A program made the translations under genes and the position numbers. A stretch of DNA of 12,568 bases from Phycisphaerales bacterium. Lineage in GTDB: Bacteria > Planctomycetota > Phycisphaerae > Phycisphaerales > UBA1924. Location of the stretch: positions 1-12,568 of the forward strand of contig JAESSR010000204.1 of the NCBI GenBank assembly GCA_016764015.1. The letters are read 5' to 3'. The notes beneath the pieces are model-generated. The model was given only the letters and a program-made list of their open reading frames with translations. It did not search any database and was not told where the DNA came from. Below are positions 1-7,598 of the stretch, one piece after another; position 1 is the stretch's first letter; each line of letters starts with the position of its first letter.

Positions 1-62
1 TTGAAGCCCTTTGTTTGGTCTATTGGATTTGACCGGTTCGGTTCGCCCCTATTGTTGTCGTG

Positions 63-926
63 ATGGATCAATCAGCCCAATCTAACCCAGAGCCTAATCC
101 TGCTCCCAACCCAGTGCAAGACGCATCGGAGCGATCTGCGTTCATGCATCCTGAATCTCCAACGGATGATCGGGACATCTTTGGCAATGCGCCAAAGCAC
201 CATGCCGACTGGTCGCATCGGCGAGGCGAGCCTCGCATGTTTACCTTGCTGTGGATGGTGTATCTCATGGGCTCGACCGTGCTCATGTTTTCGTCGATGG
301 CGATGGCCTATTCGATCAATCCTGAGATCACCCGCCGAGCCGCCAAGTCAATGTTTTTGGTTGTCGTGATCGGGTACTCCGTACTCTGGCCGATGGTTCG
401 GTTCTCGCAGCGTCACCCAGCGACGGCTCATGTCCGGTTTGCGATCCGTGATGCGATCGTGCTCTTTGTTCCGATGCAGGCGGTGATCTGGCCTCAGGCT
501 TTGCCGGTGCTTTCAGGGTGGTCGATCGAGGTGGTCGGTGCGCTCTCGGCATTGAGCCTGGTGTGGATTATCATACTCGCAGGCGTGATTGCTATTGGGT
601 CAGGTTCGATTGAACGCAACGGCGGGCGAGAGTGGATCCGCATTTCCTGGATGGTGCTCGCGATGGTTATTGTGTTCGGAGCCCCGATCGTCGGTGGCAT
701 CTCGGTCATCGGCGCAGAGGTTGATGTGAATCGCCCGCGCGTTGGTTGGTTGCTCTCTCCGATAGCAGGTTTCTACGAGATCGTGCGTGATCGACAAGAA
801 CTCGGCTTGAGTGCACGGGTATTTGTTGAGCATTGGCGGATGATCATCGCCCTTCTTTGCGTTGGATCAGCCCTGCTTTTGATCGCGAGGGCTTTAGAGG
901 TTGCACGGGCGAGATATAGGGCTTAG
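63..926 (+). CDS. Hypothetical multi-pass membrane protein
   Basis: I do not recognise a family. The protein has about 287 residues. Residues 1-58 are polar and low in complexity, with an Asn/Pro-rich stretch near residues 8-18 and several Asp and His further on, and are probably cytoplasmic. After this come about six hydrophobic segments, near residues 60-83, 97-115, 130-150, 155-180, 194-217 and 260-278. A loop with Arg and Asp lies near 220-255, and the protein ends in a basic tail. There is no signal peptide and no catalytic motif that I can see. A GTG at 60 directly precedes the ATG at 63. Neither has a clear Shine-Dalgarno sequence, so the start is uncertain by one codon. The stop is 55 bases before greA with no terminator between them, so the two may share a transcript. 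That the ORF is a real gene is fairly sure from its length and membrane pattern. The function is unknown. Confidence 0.75.
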   Translation: MDQSAQSNPEPNPAPNPVQDASERSAFMHPESPTDDRDIFGNAPKHHADWSHRRGEPRMFTLLWMVYLMGSTVLMFSSMAMAYSINPEITRRAAKSMFLVVVIGYSVLWPMVRFSQRHPATAHVRFAIRDAIVLFVPMQAVIWPQALPVLSGWSIEVVGALSALSLVWIIILAGVIAIGSGSIERNGGREWIRISWMVLAMVIVFGAPIVGGISVIGAEVDVNRPRVGWLLSPIAGFYEIVRDRQELGLSARVFVEHWRMIIALLCVGSALLLIARALEVARARYRA

Positions 927-981
927 GATAGTCATTGTGCCCAGATTGACGGGCAAGAGCGCCCAACAAGGAGCATGCGGC

Positions 982-1449
982 ATGGATGTGATTACAGCTG
1001 GTGAAAAAAAGAAGATTCAGGCACGCCTCGATGCGCTGATCGCCAACCGCCCGGTGATTACCGCACGAATCGCGGAAGCTCGGGCATTGGGCGATCTCAA
1101 AGAGAACGCTGAGTACCATGCTGCACGCGAGCAGCAGGGAATGGACGAAGCCGAGATCCGTAGGCTCGATGAACGACTCGCCAAAGCGCAGGTGGTCGAT
1201 ACCACCAAAACCGCCGACGGCGTGGTCTTTATTGGCTCGACCGTGAAACTCCGCGAAGAAGGCGATGACGAGATCGAACTCTATCGGCTCGTAGGTGAGT
1301 CCTCGGATGAGAATGGCGATGAAGATATCATCGAAGTGACTGCGACAAGCCCGATGGGTGAATCGCTGATGAAGGCTCGCGTGGGTGAGTTCATCCGCGT
1401 GAACGCTCCAAGAGGCGTCAAACGCTTCGAGATTCTTGAAATTATCTGA
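982..1449 (+). CDS. greA: Transcription elongation factor GreA
   Basis: GreA binds the secondary channel of RNA polymerase and stimulates cleavage of backtracked RNA, which rescues stalled elongation. The protein has 155 residues, close to the usual 158. The N-terminal coiled coil (about residues 8-75) carries the family signature [17 protein letters not shown] at 37-53. Its tip holds the acidic pair Asp38 and Glu41 that helps place the catalytic Mg2+. The C-terminal FKBP-like domain (about 80-155) includes the S-P-M-G and E-F-I-R segments. The reading frame is open upstream to 901. I place the start at the ATG at 982 because AAGGAG lies 8 bases before it and the family begins here. A hairpin terminator follows 33 bases after the stop. 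It is a housekeeping gene, and the identification is secure. Confidence 0.96.
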   Translation: MDVITAGEKKKIQARLDALIANRPVITARIAEARALGDLKENAEYHAAREQQGMDEAEIRRLDERLAKAQVVDTTKTADGVVFIGSTVKLREEGDDEIELYRLVGESSDENGDEDIIEVTATSPMGESLMKARVGEFIRVNAPRGVKRFEILEII

Positions 1450-1481
1450 TCAATCATGATTTGACTGAAACTTGAGCTCTG

Positions 1482-1514
1482 CGCGTCCTAATCAATAGAT
1501 GGGCGCGTTTTTTT
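1482..1514 (+). terminator. Rho-independent terminator after greA
   Basis: The arms CGCGTCC (1482-1488) and GGGCGCG (1501-1507) pair over 7 bp with one G-T wobble. The loop is 12 bases, and a T-rich tract (1508-1514) follows directly. It lies between greA and the DUF4097-like gene and separates their transcription. Confidence 0.85.
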
Positions 1515-1557
1515 CTTCGCTCTGTATCAAAGCCAACATTCACACCGGAGCAGGATC

Positions 1558-2484
1558 ATGACGACCAACCACCCTCGATTTTCTAGACTGATTTCTCGAA
1601 GGATCGCCATCTCGGCAATGCTCGTTGCAGGAATCGGAACGACATCAATAATCAGCGGGTGCGGCTCGTTTGGCCCGCGGGTTCACCAGTACCGATCCAT
1701 GCAGGTGCCTCACCTTGCGGGGACAGCAGTGAGCGCGACGAGCGCTAATGGATGGATCGAAGCGATTCAGGTTGATCGCAATGATGTCGGGATCGAGGTT
1801 GATTTGTATGGGCGCGATGAAGAGCGTCTGAGCTTTGCGACCGTCCATGCTGATCGCATGGGTGATAACACACTCCGTATCTGGGTCGAATGGCCGGGCG
1901 GAAAACGGGTAAACAATGAGGGGGCAACAATTGCCATTCAGCTCCCCGACGCGGTTGGTATAGAGTTGCAGTCCTCGAACGGGCACCTCATCATCACCGG
2001 GCTCTCTGGGCATGCGCAGCTCAAGACATCCAACGGCTCAATCAAGGTCGATCGCCATGACGGTTCGATCTATGCCGACACCAGCAACGGGAAGCTTCAG
2101 GCTGAGCATGTCAGCGGCGAGATCGAGATGTACTCATCCAATGGCAAAGTGATTATCACCGATGCCTTCGGGCCGATTCGGGCAGAAACATCCAACGGTC
2201 ATGTATATGTCTCTACGATGGACGGCAACGAAGGACCGATCCGCATTCGGACATCCAACGGCAGGATCGACCTTGATCTCGGCGATGGCTTTGAAGGCGT
2301 GCTCAAAGCCAAGAGTAGCAACGGGAAGATTTCGGTGGTTGGACTCGAAGATGCTCGTTTGATTGAATCTTCTAAGAACAGGGTTGAGTTGCAGATCGGT
2401 GACTCGAATGAGGTGTCCGCTGCACAAACAAGCAACGGCTCGGTGCGTATCCGTGGAAGACACACCGAGCCGATGGATGATTGA
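1558..2484 (+). CDS. DUF4097-like repeat lipoprotein
   Basis: Probable lipid-anchored protein of 308 residues. A basic N-terminus (RLISRR) is followed by a hydrophobic stretch (16-32) and a lipobox ending ISGC, with Cys35 as the lipidated residue. The mature part is a ladder of short repeats, each starting (S/T)SNG followed by alternating hydrophobic residues. Asn-Gly lies at 141, 159, 177, 195, 213, 234, 255 and 293, with a degraded copy at 274 (SSKNR). The period is 18 to 21 residues. A lone ANG at 64 may be an earlier copy. This matches the beta-solenoid pattern of the DUF4097/DUF4098 adhesin-like families, whose biochemical role is unknown. The start is supported by GGAG 7 bases before the ATG. 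The greA terminator precedes it, so it probably has its own promoter. It faces the next gene convergently. Confidence 0.88.
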   Translation: MTTNHPRFSRLISRRIAISAMLVAGIGTTSIISGCGSFGPRVHQYRSMQVPHLAGTAVSATSANGWIEAIQVDRNDVGIEVDLYGRDEERLSFATVHADRMGDNTLRIWVEWPGGKRVNNEGATIAIQLPDAVGIELQSSNGHLIITGLSGHAQLKTSNGSIKVDRHDGSIYADTSNGKLQAEHVSGEIEMYSSNGKVIITDAFGPIRAETSNGHVYVSTMDGNEGPIRIRTSNGRIDLDLGDGFEGVLKAKSSNGKISVVGLEDARLIESSKNRVELQIGDSNEVSAAQTSNGSVRIRGRHTEPMDD

Positions 2485-2500
2485 TCAGATGTGATCAATC
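2479..2500. repeat. 9-bp inverted repeat between convergent genes
   Basis: GATTGATCA (2479-2487) and TGATCAATC (2492-2500) are perfect complements around a 4-base loop. The repeat covers the stop codon of the DUF4097-like gene. It could form a hairpin that ends or stabilises transcripts from both sides. There is no T tract on the plus strand, so it is not a standard intrinsic terminator. Confidence 0.6.
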
Positions 2501-2526
2501 TGAATGTTCTCACGCAGCATCGTCTT

Positions 2527-2556
2527 ACGGGGCTGCTTTTTACGGGGCTGCTTTTT
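2527..2556. repeat. Perfect 15-bp tandem duplication over a stop codon
   Basis: The unit ACGGGGCTGCTTTTT occurs twice head to tail (2527-2541 and 2542-2556). On the minus strand each copy reads AAA GCA GCC CCG TAA, so the last four codons and the stop of the LolA-like gene are repeated in frame. It looks like a slippage or recombination duplication. The protein ends at the first TAA. Confidence 0.95.
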
Positions 2557-3367
2557 CTTTGGCAGCCGTCGCTTTGATCAAAGCCTGGATCGCAGCGGGG
2601 AGCTCAAAGACCGAATCATCGATCGGGCCCGATTCCGCGCTGTCGGTGGTGATAAAAATTTCCATTGGGCCTATTTTCTGGATGAACTTTGTAGGTTGAA
2701 TCTGTCCACCAACTTCCTTGTATTCACGCATCACCAAGATCACATTGACCTTGCCCATTGCTGTATTAGCTTCCCCTTCTGAACCAATCTGGTGCCCGGA
2801 CTCGACGGAGTAGTAATCATTCGACTCATTGCCATCGGTGTCGATGGTATGAATTTTATGAGCAGCCTGCCCATCAAACTCGGTCTCCTCGACATACTCA
2901 ATGGTCGGGAAGTTTTCGAGGAAGTTGAGCACATATTCAAGATTGGTCTGATTGATGAGATCGCGGGCTTCTTCATCGGGGAGAATGCGTGGCCCGCTCA
3001 TCGCGTCCATCGACCAGACAATACCGTCGTTGAGCCCCGAAGTCGTTTTGCCCATCATCGCGATGTCGACTACGAGCCGAAGTTTATCAGGAGATACGAT
3101 GCTCGTCTCTAGGGTGCCCTCAAGACCCGCCGACGGGATCTTGATTGTTCCTGTCTGATGCATGAACTTGATTGCTTCGAGTTTTTCTCGTCCGCCGAGC
3201 GCCTCGATCGAGGCTTCGATGATATTGATTGCCTTGGCGTCATGATTTTTGTCATCGGCTATGAGTGCCGCTGATGCGGTGGATGAGAATACACTCGCGG
3301 GGATGCCCGAGATTGTCGTGAGCGTGATTGCGATTGCAGCAGCTTTGATGAGTGACTTGGTTTTCAT
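2540..3367 (-). CDS. Secreted LolA-like protein of unknown function
   Basis: A 275-residue exported protein. The signal peptide runs to about residue 33, with a basic MKTKSLIK start, a hydrophobic core, and probable cleavage after ASA. From about 46 the sequence runs I-E-A-S-I-E-A-L-GG, then alternating strands with T-G-T-I-K-I-P, I-V-S-P-D-K-L-R, and a W near 114. This resembles the half-barrel fold of LolA/LolB and of outer-membrane lipoprotein-sorting proteins, which bind lipid. The match is by pattern only, and lipid binding is an inference. The tail is Ala/Lys-rich (A-T-A-A-K-E-K-A-A-P). The start has AAGGA about 8 bases upstream. The gene begins 56 bases after the S41 protease gene on the same strand with no terminator between, so co-transcription is likely. 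Its end carries an in-frame 15-bp tandem duplication. Confidence 0.8.
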   Translation of the reverse strand: MKTKSLIKAAAIAITLTTISGIPASVFSSTASAALIADDKNHDAKAINIIEASIEALGGREKLEAIKFMHQTGTIKIPSAGLEGTLETSIVSPDKLRLVVDIAMMGKTTSGLNDGIVWSMDAMSGPRILPDEEARDLINQTNLEYVLNFLENFPTIEYVEETEFDGQAAHKIHTIDTDGNESNDYYSVESGHQIGSEGEANTAMGKVNVILVMREYKEVGGQIQPTKFIQKIGPMEIFITTDSAESGPIDDSVFELPAAIQALIKATAAKEKAAP

Positions 3368-3379
3368 TGAAGAGTCCTT

Positions 3380-3402
3380 TTGTGTGTACAGTTTGTGTGT
3401 AC
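3380..3402. repeat. Short direct repeat upstream of the LolA-like gene
   Basis: TTGTGTGTAC occurs at 3380-3389 and again at 3393-3402, a 13-base period, in the short gap between the S41 protease and the LolA-like gene. It could be a binding site or a chance feature. Confidence 0.4.
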
Positions 3403-3423
3403 GATGTATGTTTTGTCAATGGT

Positions 3424-4890
3424 TTATTCTGAGGCAGATTGTTCGATCCATTTCATCGCGGCATGCTTTGGAGAATCGATCCCGTTGATCAAATCTGCTC
3501 GGGTGAGCGGGACGCGGTAATTAGGATTCACCCCGCCGTGCTCAAGGCGGTGCCCGGTCGATGTTTCAAAGTCGGCGATCGCATGGATAAAGACATCGCC
3601 CGATGGGAGCCTGTCCATGAGCGCTGCGAGTGCCTGCCCTGATGAGCGGGTGCCGAAGACCTCGACGCGTCCGAGCGACTGTAATCCGCCAGCAAAGATT
3701 TCCGATGTGCTCGCTGAGCCTGAATCAATGAGGATGGCGATCGAGCCTTCAAATGGATCGAGTGTCTCGCCCCAGGTGGTGACAATCACAGGCTCAATAT
3801 TAAACTTCATCTGGGTGCCTCGCATGGTCATCGTGCCCAGCGAACCTTTTTCTGGGAGCAGGAATCGTCCGATCGAAGAGGCAAGCCCGCCGATGCCCCC
3901 GGGGTTGCCGCGGAGGTCAATGATGATGCCGTCGACATCACGAAGCTCGTACATCGCTTTTTCAAACTGAGGCATGATCGGGATCATCCAGATATTAAAC
4001 GCGATCACACCGATCTCAGTCTGGGCACCAGAGGGAGAAGTGGTTATGATTTTCGACCATTGGAGGTGTGTACTCAATGGTGGGAGGTTGCCGAACTTCA
4101 CAAGCTCGCCGGGCATTGGCTCGCGGGCGATATTGAGTTCAACAGTTTCATCGTTTCGGTCAAGGAAGGTGAGATCGATGGTGGTGTCAGGGGGGCCTTG
4201 GAGATGATTGTTGAGGATCATGCCTCGCCCTTGTATGTCAAACATGACGCCGTCGACTGCTTCGGCGAGCCTTTCGAGCCCTTCTTGGAGAGATTCAGAT
4301 CGAACTTGGGTGAGCACCCAACCTGTTTGTACGCCGGCGATCTGTGCCGGGCTTTGATCGCGGACTGCGGAAATGACCGCTTGCCCGTCGATGATCTGCA
4401 GGTCGATTCCGGTGTCCCAGTCGCCATCGCCATCGCTTGCCGAGTCGTCTTCGATGGCGATCTCTCGAATAGCGGGGATGCTTTGAGGCTCAGATTCACT
4501 TGCATCGCTTGTTTTTGTTTCAGTGTTCGCGCTGGTCGTTGACTCTGCGGGGGCAGCGGCTCTGTCTGGGATGATGTTAAAGTGTGATTGCCCGAACCGT
4601 CCGAGTGCATTGCGCATCACCGAGCGGATTTCACGCGGGGTCCTTGCGGCCTGTGCCTGTGGGCGGAGCTCGTCTCGCACGGCGACCCAATCAACTCCAT
4701 TAAAGTCTGGGTCAAAGTGTGTCTCGTTGACGATCTCCCACATTCGATCAAAGTCGGCAACTGCTTCTTGGGTGGTGATTGTTCGCTCAACCGTCGCAAC
4801 TTTGGTATTCGAACACCCTGTAAGCAGACCCGCTGCCGATGTGAGTGCGAGCAGGAAGATTGAAACACGCGTGTATTGTCGTAGGCCCAT
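3424..4890 (-). CDS. S41-family lipoprotein peptidase (CTP/tricorn-like)
   Basis: A 488-residue lipoprotein. Residue numbers here count from the TTG at 4893; subtract one for the ATG start. The N-terminus ends in the lipobox LLTGC with Cys27, so it is probably membrane-anchored outside the cytoplasm. Residues 41-110 form the N-terminal S41 region and contain G-Q-S-H with His104. A Ser/Thr/Asp/Glu-rich linker spans 112-160. A PDZ-like segment (162-210) follows, then the protease core: DLRGNPGG at 326-333, SGSASTSE at 391-398 with predicted nucleophile Ser395, and LEHGGVNPNY at 450-459. Twenty-five residues after Ser395, where C-terminal processing proteases carry the general-base Lys, there is Gln420 (G-T-R-S-S-G-Q). 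Activity may therefore follow the tricorn-like Ser/His/Glu scheme with His104 and Glu451, or may be lost. The ATG at 4890 has GAGGAG 6 bases upstream and is preferred to the TTG just before it. Confidence 0.88.
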   Translation of the reverse strand: MGLRQYTRVSIFLLALTSAAGLLTGCSNTKVATVERTITTQEAVADFDRMWEIVNETHFDPDFNGVDWVAVRDELRPQAQAARTPREIRSVMRNALGRFGQSHFNIIPDRAAAPAESTTSANTETKTSDASESEPQSIPAIREIAIEDDSASDGDGDWDTGIDLQIIDGQAVISAVRDQSPAQIAGVQTGWVLTQVRSESLQEGLERLAEAVDGVMFDIQGRGMILNNHLQGPPDTTIDLTFLDRNDETVELNIAREPMPGELVKFGNLPPLSTHLQWSKIITTSPSGAQTEIGVIAFNIWMIPIMPQFEKAMYELRDVDGIIIDLRGNPGGIGGLASSIGRFLLPEKGSLGTMTMRGTQMKFNIEPVIVTTWGETLDPFEGSIAILIDSGSASTSEIFAGGLQSLGRVEVFGTRSSGQALAALMDRLPSGDVFIHAIADFETSTGHRLEHGGVNPNYRVPLTRADLINGIDSPKHAAMKWIEQSASE

Positions 4891-5034
4891 CAACGGCTCC
4901 TCTATGTATGATAAAAGTGTATTCTATGCAGTGTACCAATAAGCACAGCGCTTGGCTGGTGTATATGGAGCATAGTTGAAATGGTTTCACAATTCGCAAG
5001 AAACCCGGCGAATAGGTGTGGACGGTTGCTTGGT

Positions 5035-5724
5035 TTAGGAATGAACGGTTCGATAGACCCGTAGCACCCAAGGTGGGGTTTGGGCGTGCATTTTCTTGAG
5101 CTTTGAGCCCTTGAGGAAATAGTACAGCGCGGTCCCGCCCTGAAAGAACACGGCGAGGACAATCATGCCCACATAGATCAATGCTGTCGCAAGGTGTTCA
5201 AGTGCGATCAGATCATCCATCATCCCGTTGAGTTCTGGCGTGCTCTGCATCGTTGGATCAGATTCCATCGCGGACTCAATCATGGTTTGCGCCGGAGCCG
5301 AGGAGAGCATAAAGACTGCATAGATGATCAGCGCACCGCCGAGCATGAGCTGGTTGATTGCGAGTTTCTTGGGTGCCTTGAGATCGAGTTGTTTGAGTGT
5401 TCGCCGAATGGTGAGTTCGCGTGTGCCCAGCCCTGCAAGCACGAGCACGAAGAGGAGCATTGGCGTATCGCCAAAGGCCAAGGGCATCGAGAGCACGCCC
5501 GCGAGCAATGTCGTCCACCCTGAAAAATGAGCATAACGAACAGCTTTTTCAACGGGCTTCGCTCGCTTTGAGCAGAGCCTGATCTGCTCCATGTCATCGG
5601 TTGAGAGCGGGCCGGCATTGCCAATGAGTGAGTTGCTGGGTTTCTCAGAGTCGCGAGGTTCAGGCGAACCGTGAAGATGAAGGGATAATTCATCGTGATG
5701 TTGGTCGATCGGTAGTGAGCTCAT
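5035..5724 (-). CDS. Hypothetical four-helix membrane protein
   Basis: I do not recognise a family. The protein has 229 residues. Residues 1-62 are polar with several His, Pro and acidic residues and a basic end (S-K-R-A-K-P-V-E-K), so this part is probably cytoplasmic. Hydrophobic segments lie near 66-85, 88-101, 122-142 and 177-204. The loop at 143-175 is Met- and acid-rich. A basic tail follows the last helix (L-K-G-S-K-L-K-K). There is no signal peptide and no catalytic motif. The ATG at 5724 lacks a convincing ribosome binding site, so the start is only moderately sure. The gene lies downstream of the terminator of the next gene to the right, so it should have its own promoter. 144 bases separate its stop from the S41 gene. 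Confidence 0.72.
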   Translation of the reverse strand: MSSLPIDQHHDELSLHLHGSPEPRDSEKPSNSLIGNAGPLSTDDMEQIRLCSKRAKPVEKAVRYAHFSGWTTLLAGVLSMPLAFGDTPMLLFVLVLAGLGTRELTIRRTLKQLDLKAPKKLAINQLMLGGALIIYAVFMLSSAPAQTMIESAMESDPTMQSTPELNGMMDDLIALEHLATALIYVGMIVLAVFFQGGTALYYFLKGSKLKKMHAQTPPWVLRVYRTVHS

Positions 5725-5856
5725 ACATCAATATCGTCATTCATATCGAGCAAAGCTCGGGCTGTCATGTGAAGGGTGGAAGGAAAAGCAAGCATGAGCG
5801 GCGCAGTTGGATTGTTGGGTCCGAGAAGAAGGTGTACGGGCAATCTTGTTGCTGAT

Positions 5857-5890
5857 AAAAAAACAACGCCGTCCATGTTGGACGGCGTTG
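5857..5890 (-). terminator. Rho-independent terminator of the first tail-sorted paralog
   Basis: A perfect 12-bp stem joins 5864-5875 and 5879-5890 with a 3-base loop. Read on the minus strand, a run of seven T (complement of 5857-5863) follows. It lies 25 bases after the stop of the gene ending at 5915. Confidence 0.93.
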
Positions 5891-5914
5891 GATGGTAGTG
5901 AGTATGAGAATCGA

Positions 5915-6610
5915 TTATCGGCGGCGGCGAATGCCCATCATTCCACCAACGGAGAGCAATGCGAGTGTGCCCGGTGTTGGGATTGGACCTGCACCAAAGA
6001 CACTCAGTGATACCTGTTCGCCGGTGCGAAGATAGATGGTTGCGGTTGCGCCGCCTTCAGCTATTCCGAGACCTGGTTCGGAGAATGCGTCCGTATCGAG
6101 CATCGCAAAGAACCAGCGTGATTCTTCGCCAAGATCGAACGATTCGCCGAAATCGAAGTCAAGGACATCGCCGTTGGCGCTTCGTGAAGCTGCTGATGGA
6201 CCTACATCACCTGGTGAGGTGAGCTCATCGCGATATTCAACGCGTGTTTGGATGCCTTCGAATCCGTTCACTTCAACATTCGAGATCAGACCTGCAAACT
6301 CAGGGTTCGAGCTTGTGAGCCGATAGTTAAAATGCAGGAGCCCGGTCTCAAATGATCGTGCGACCATTGTTCGCAGTGATCCTTGGTAAAGGATCGCTGG
6401 AGCATCGCCGCCTTCGGAGTTTGCGAAGATCGTAAACTCCTGGACCATGTCGGCTTCAATCGAGCCAATGAGCTCTGACATTTCAGTGTTCATAATCCCA
6501 CTGAGACCATCAAATGCTTCGCCTGGGGCGAGATCGATCACTGGTCCTGCGTAGGCTGTCGAGCAGCATGCAACGATTGCTGCTGCGGCTATTTGTCTTG
6601 CATAGTTCAT
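5915..6610 (-). CDS. Secreted protein with PEP-CTERM-like tail (paralog A)
   Basis: A 231-residue exported protein. The signal peptide covers about residues 1-21, with cleavage likely after AYA. The mature part shares long blocks with the gene at 6875-7549: M-S-E-L-I-G-S-I-E, A-R-S-F-E-T-G, H-F-N-Y-R, I-S-N-V-E-V, T-R-V-E-Y-R-D-E-L-T-S-P-G and R-S-A-N-G-D. The C-terminus reads IPTPG, then a hydrophobic segment, then IRRRR. This has the three-part layout of PEP-CTERM sorting signals, but the Glu of the PEP motif is missing. The family function is unknown, and a surface or exopolysaccharide-linked role is an inference. The frame is open to 6676. The ATG at 6610 is chosen because GAGGAG lies 6 bases upstream and the signal peptide starts there. 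It has its own promoter-like site (6655-6682) and terminator. Confidence 0.87.
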   Translation of the reverse strand: MNYARQIAAAAIVACCSTAYAGPVIDLAPGEAFDGLSGIMNTEMSELIGSIEADMVQEFTIFANSEGGDAPAILYQGSLRTMVARSFETGLLHFNYRLTSSNPEFAGLISNVEVNGFEGIQTRVEYRDELTSPGDVGPSAASRSANGDVLDFDFGESFDLGEESRWFFAMLDTDAFSEPGLGIAEGGATATIYLRTGEQVSLSVFGAGPIPTPGTLALLSVGGMMGIRRRR

Positions 6611-6654
6611 ACTCATCTCCTCTTGAGTTATTGCCACTACCTGTGGATACTTTG

Positions 6655-6682
6655 AAAATACATCCAGTTTGGGCAAGTGCCA
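6655..6682 (-). promoter_or_regulatory. Probable promoter of paralog A, matched in paralog B
   Basis: On the minus strand TGGCA (complement of 6678-6682) is followed by a 17-base spacer and TATTTT (complement of 6655-6660), 45 bases before the ATG. The same arrangement, TGGCA-N17-TATCTT, stands in front of the paralog at 7549. The stretch from the -10 site to the ribosome binding site is also similar in both (TAT-Y-TTCAA, then TCCA, GGT, TGG, and AAGAGGAG). This conservation supports function. The factor that reads it is not known. Confidence 0.6.
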
Positions 6683-6756
6683 GATAACTTGGGATAATTA
6701 TGGGAACTTCCTTCTTTCATTTGAATATGGAGTGTGTCTTCCATTGTTCTGGCACG

Positions 6757-6771
6757 CCCCTATTTATGGGG
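6757..6771. promoter_or_regulatory. GC-capped palindrome CCCC-N7-GGGG
   Basis: CCCC (6757-6760) and GGGG (6768-6771) flank the AT-only spacer TATTTAT, about 147 bases upstream of the paralog A start. A related element with the same 7-base spacing lies at 7748-7766. It may be a binding site for a dimeric regulator. The evidence is the symmetry and the repetition only. Confidence 0.4.
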
Positions 6772-6811
6772 TAATTGCTGGCAGTATCCATGGGATATCC
6801 GCATAGATACG

Positions 6812-6843
6812 AAAAAAGAGCCATCCTTGTGGGGATGGCTCTT
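6812..6843 (-). terminator. Rho-independent terminator of paralog B
   Basis: A perfect 11-bp stem (6816-6826 with 6833-6843) has a 6-base loop. Read on the minus strand it is followed by a run of six T. It lies about 32 bases after the stop of the gene at 6875-7549 and separates the two paralogs into independent transcripts. Confidence 0.93.
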
Positions 6844-6874
6844 GGTGAGTCCAAGGTCATTGGCTCTCTTTGAT

Positions 6875-7549
6875 TTATCGGCGACGACGGATGGTCATCA
6901 ATCCTGCAGCGGAGAGAAGCCCGAGTGCACCTGGTGCAGGTACAGGATTTGCTCCAGCAACACTCAAGGTGACGGATTCGCCGCTCTGGAGGTAGATGGT
7001 TGCTAATGCAGCATCGGCGTACCAGTTTTCGGAATCGATCATTGCGAAGAAGTATCGTGAATCTTCAGCGGTGTCGAGGAGTTGTCCGAAATCGAAGTTC
7101 AGGATATCGCCATTGGCACTGCGTGTAGCGGCTTCTGGGCCATCAAATCCTGGTGAAGTCAGCTCGTCACGGTACTCAACTCGGGTTTGGAACCCTTGGT
7201 AGCCAGTCACTTCAACATTTGAAATCGCGCCCAAAAGTTGTGCATTTGGGTTCAATATGCGGTAGTTGAAGTGAATTCTTCCCGTTTCAAACGAACGAGC
7301 AACGCGAGTCATCAGCGTGCCTTCGTAGAGGATTTCTGGGCCGTCAATGCCTCCGGAGTTGGCATAGATGGTGAAATCCTGAAGAATGTCGGACTCGATC
7401 GAACCGATGAGTTCGGACATATCTGTGTTCCTGATCCCAGAAAGACCACTTGTATTATCGCCTGGAGCCAAATCAATCACCGGACCAGCAAATACTGCTG
7501 AGCCACAAGTCATTAAAATCGCTGCACCGATTGTGTATGTAAGTTTCAT
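6875..7549 (-). CDS. Secreted protein with PEP-CTERM-like tail (paralog B)
   Basis: A 224-residue exported protein and a clear paralog of the gene at 5915-6610; I judge more than half the residues to be the same by eye. The signal peptide runs to about residue 21 (cleavage after VFA), followed by G-P-V-I-D-L-A-P-G, which is identical in the paralog. Shared blocks include ELIGSIE, ARSFETG, HFNYR, ISNVEV, VEYRDELTSPG and RSANGD. The tail is VPAPG, a hydrophobic segment, then IRRRR, again without the Glu of classic PEP-CTERM. Paralog A has an extra Glu/Gly-rich insert before the last strands. The ATG at 7549 has GAGGAG 6 bases upstream. It has its own promoter-like site and terminator. The gene pair looks like an old tandem duplication that included the leader. 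The function is unknown, with surface display inferred from the tail. Confidence 0.88.
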   Translation of the reverse strand: MKLTYTIGAAILMTCGSAVFAGPVIDLAPGDNTSGLSGIRNTDMSELIGSIESDILQDFTIYANSGGIDGPEILYEGTLMTRVARSFETGRIHFNYRILNPNAQLLGAISNVEVTGYQGFQTRVEYRDELTSPGFDGPEAATRSANGDILNFDFGQLLDTAEDSRYFFAMIDSENWYADAALATIYLQSGESVTLSVAGANPVPAPGALGLLSAAGLMTIRRRR

Positions 7550-7598
7550 GCTATTCTCCTCTTAAGTTCTTGTACCATGACCTTTTATGGACATATTG

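Noticed and set aside
1975..2440. Regular DNA repeats that could be mistaken for a CRISPR or minisatellite
   Set aside because: The repeats are at the protein level (SNG motifs), with varied codons and variable bases between them, inside one continuous coding frame.
4060..4542. Open frame of 160 codons on the plus strand opposite the S41 protease gene
   Set aside because: It is antisense to the conserved protease, has no family resemblance, and has no upstream signals.
6734..7006. Open frame of 90 codons on the plus strand in the gap between the paralogs
   Set aside because: It runs through the minus-strand terminator and into the antisense of paralog B. It has no ribosome binding site and no plausible protein features.
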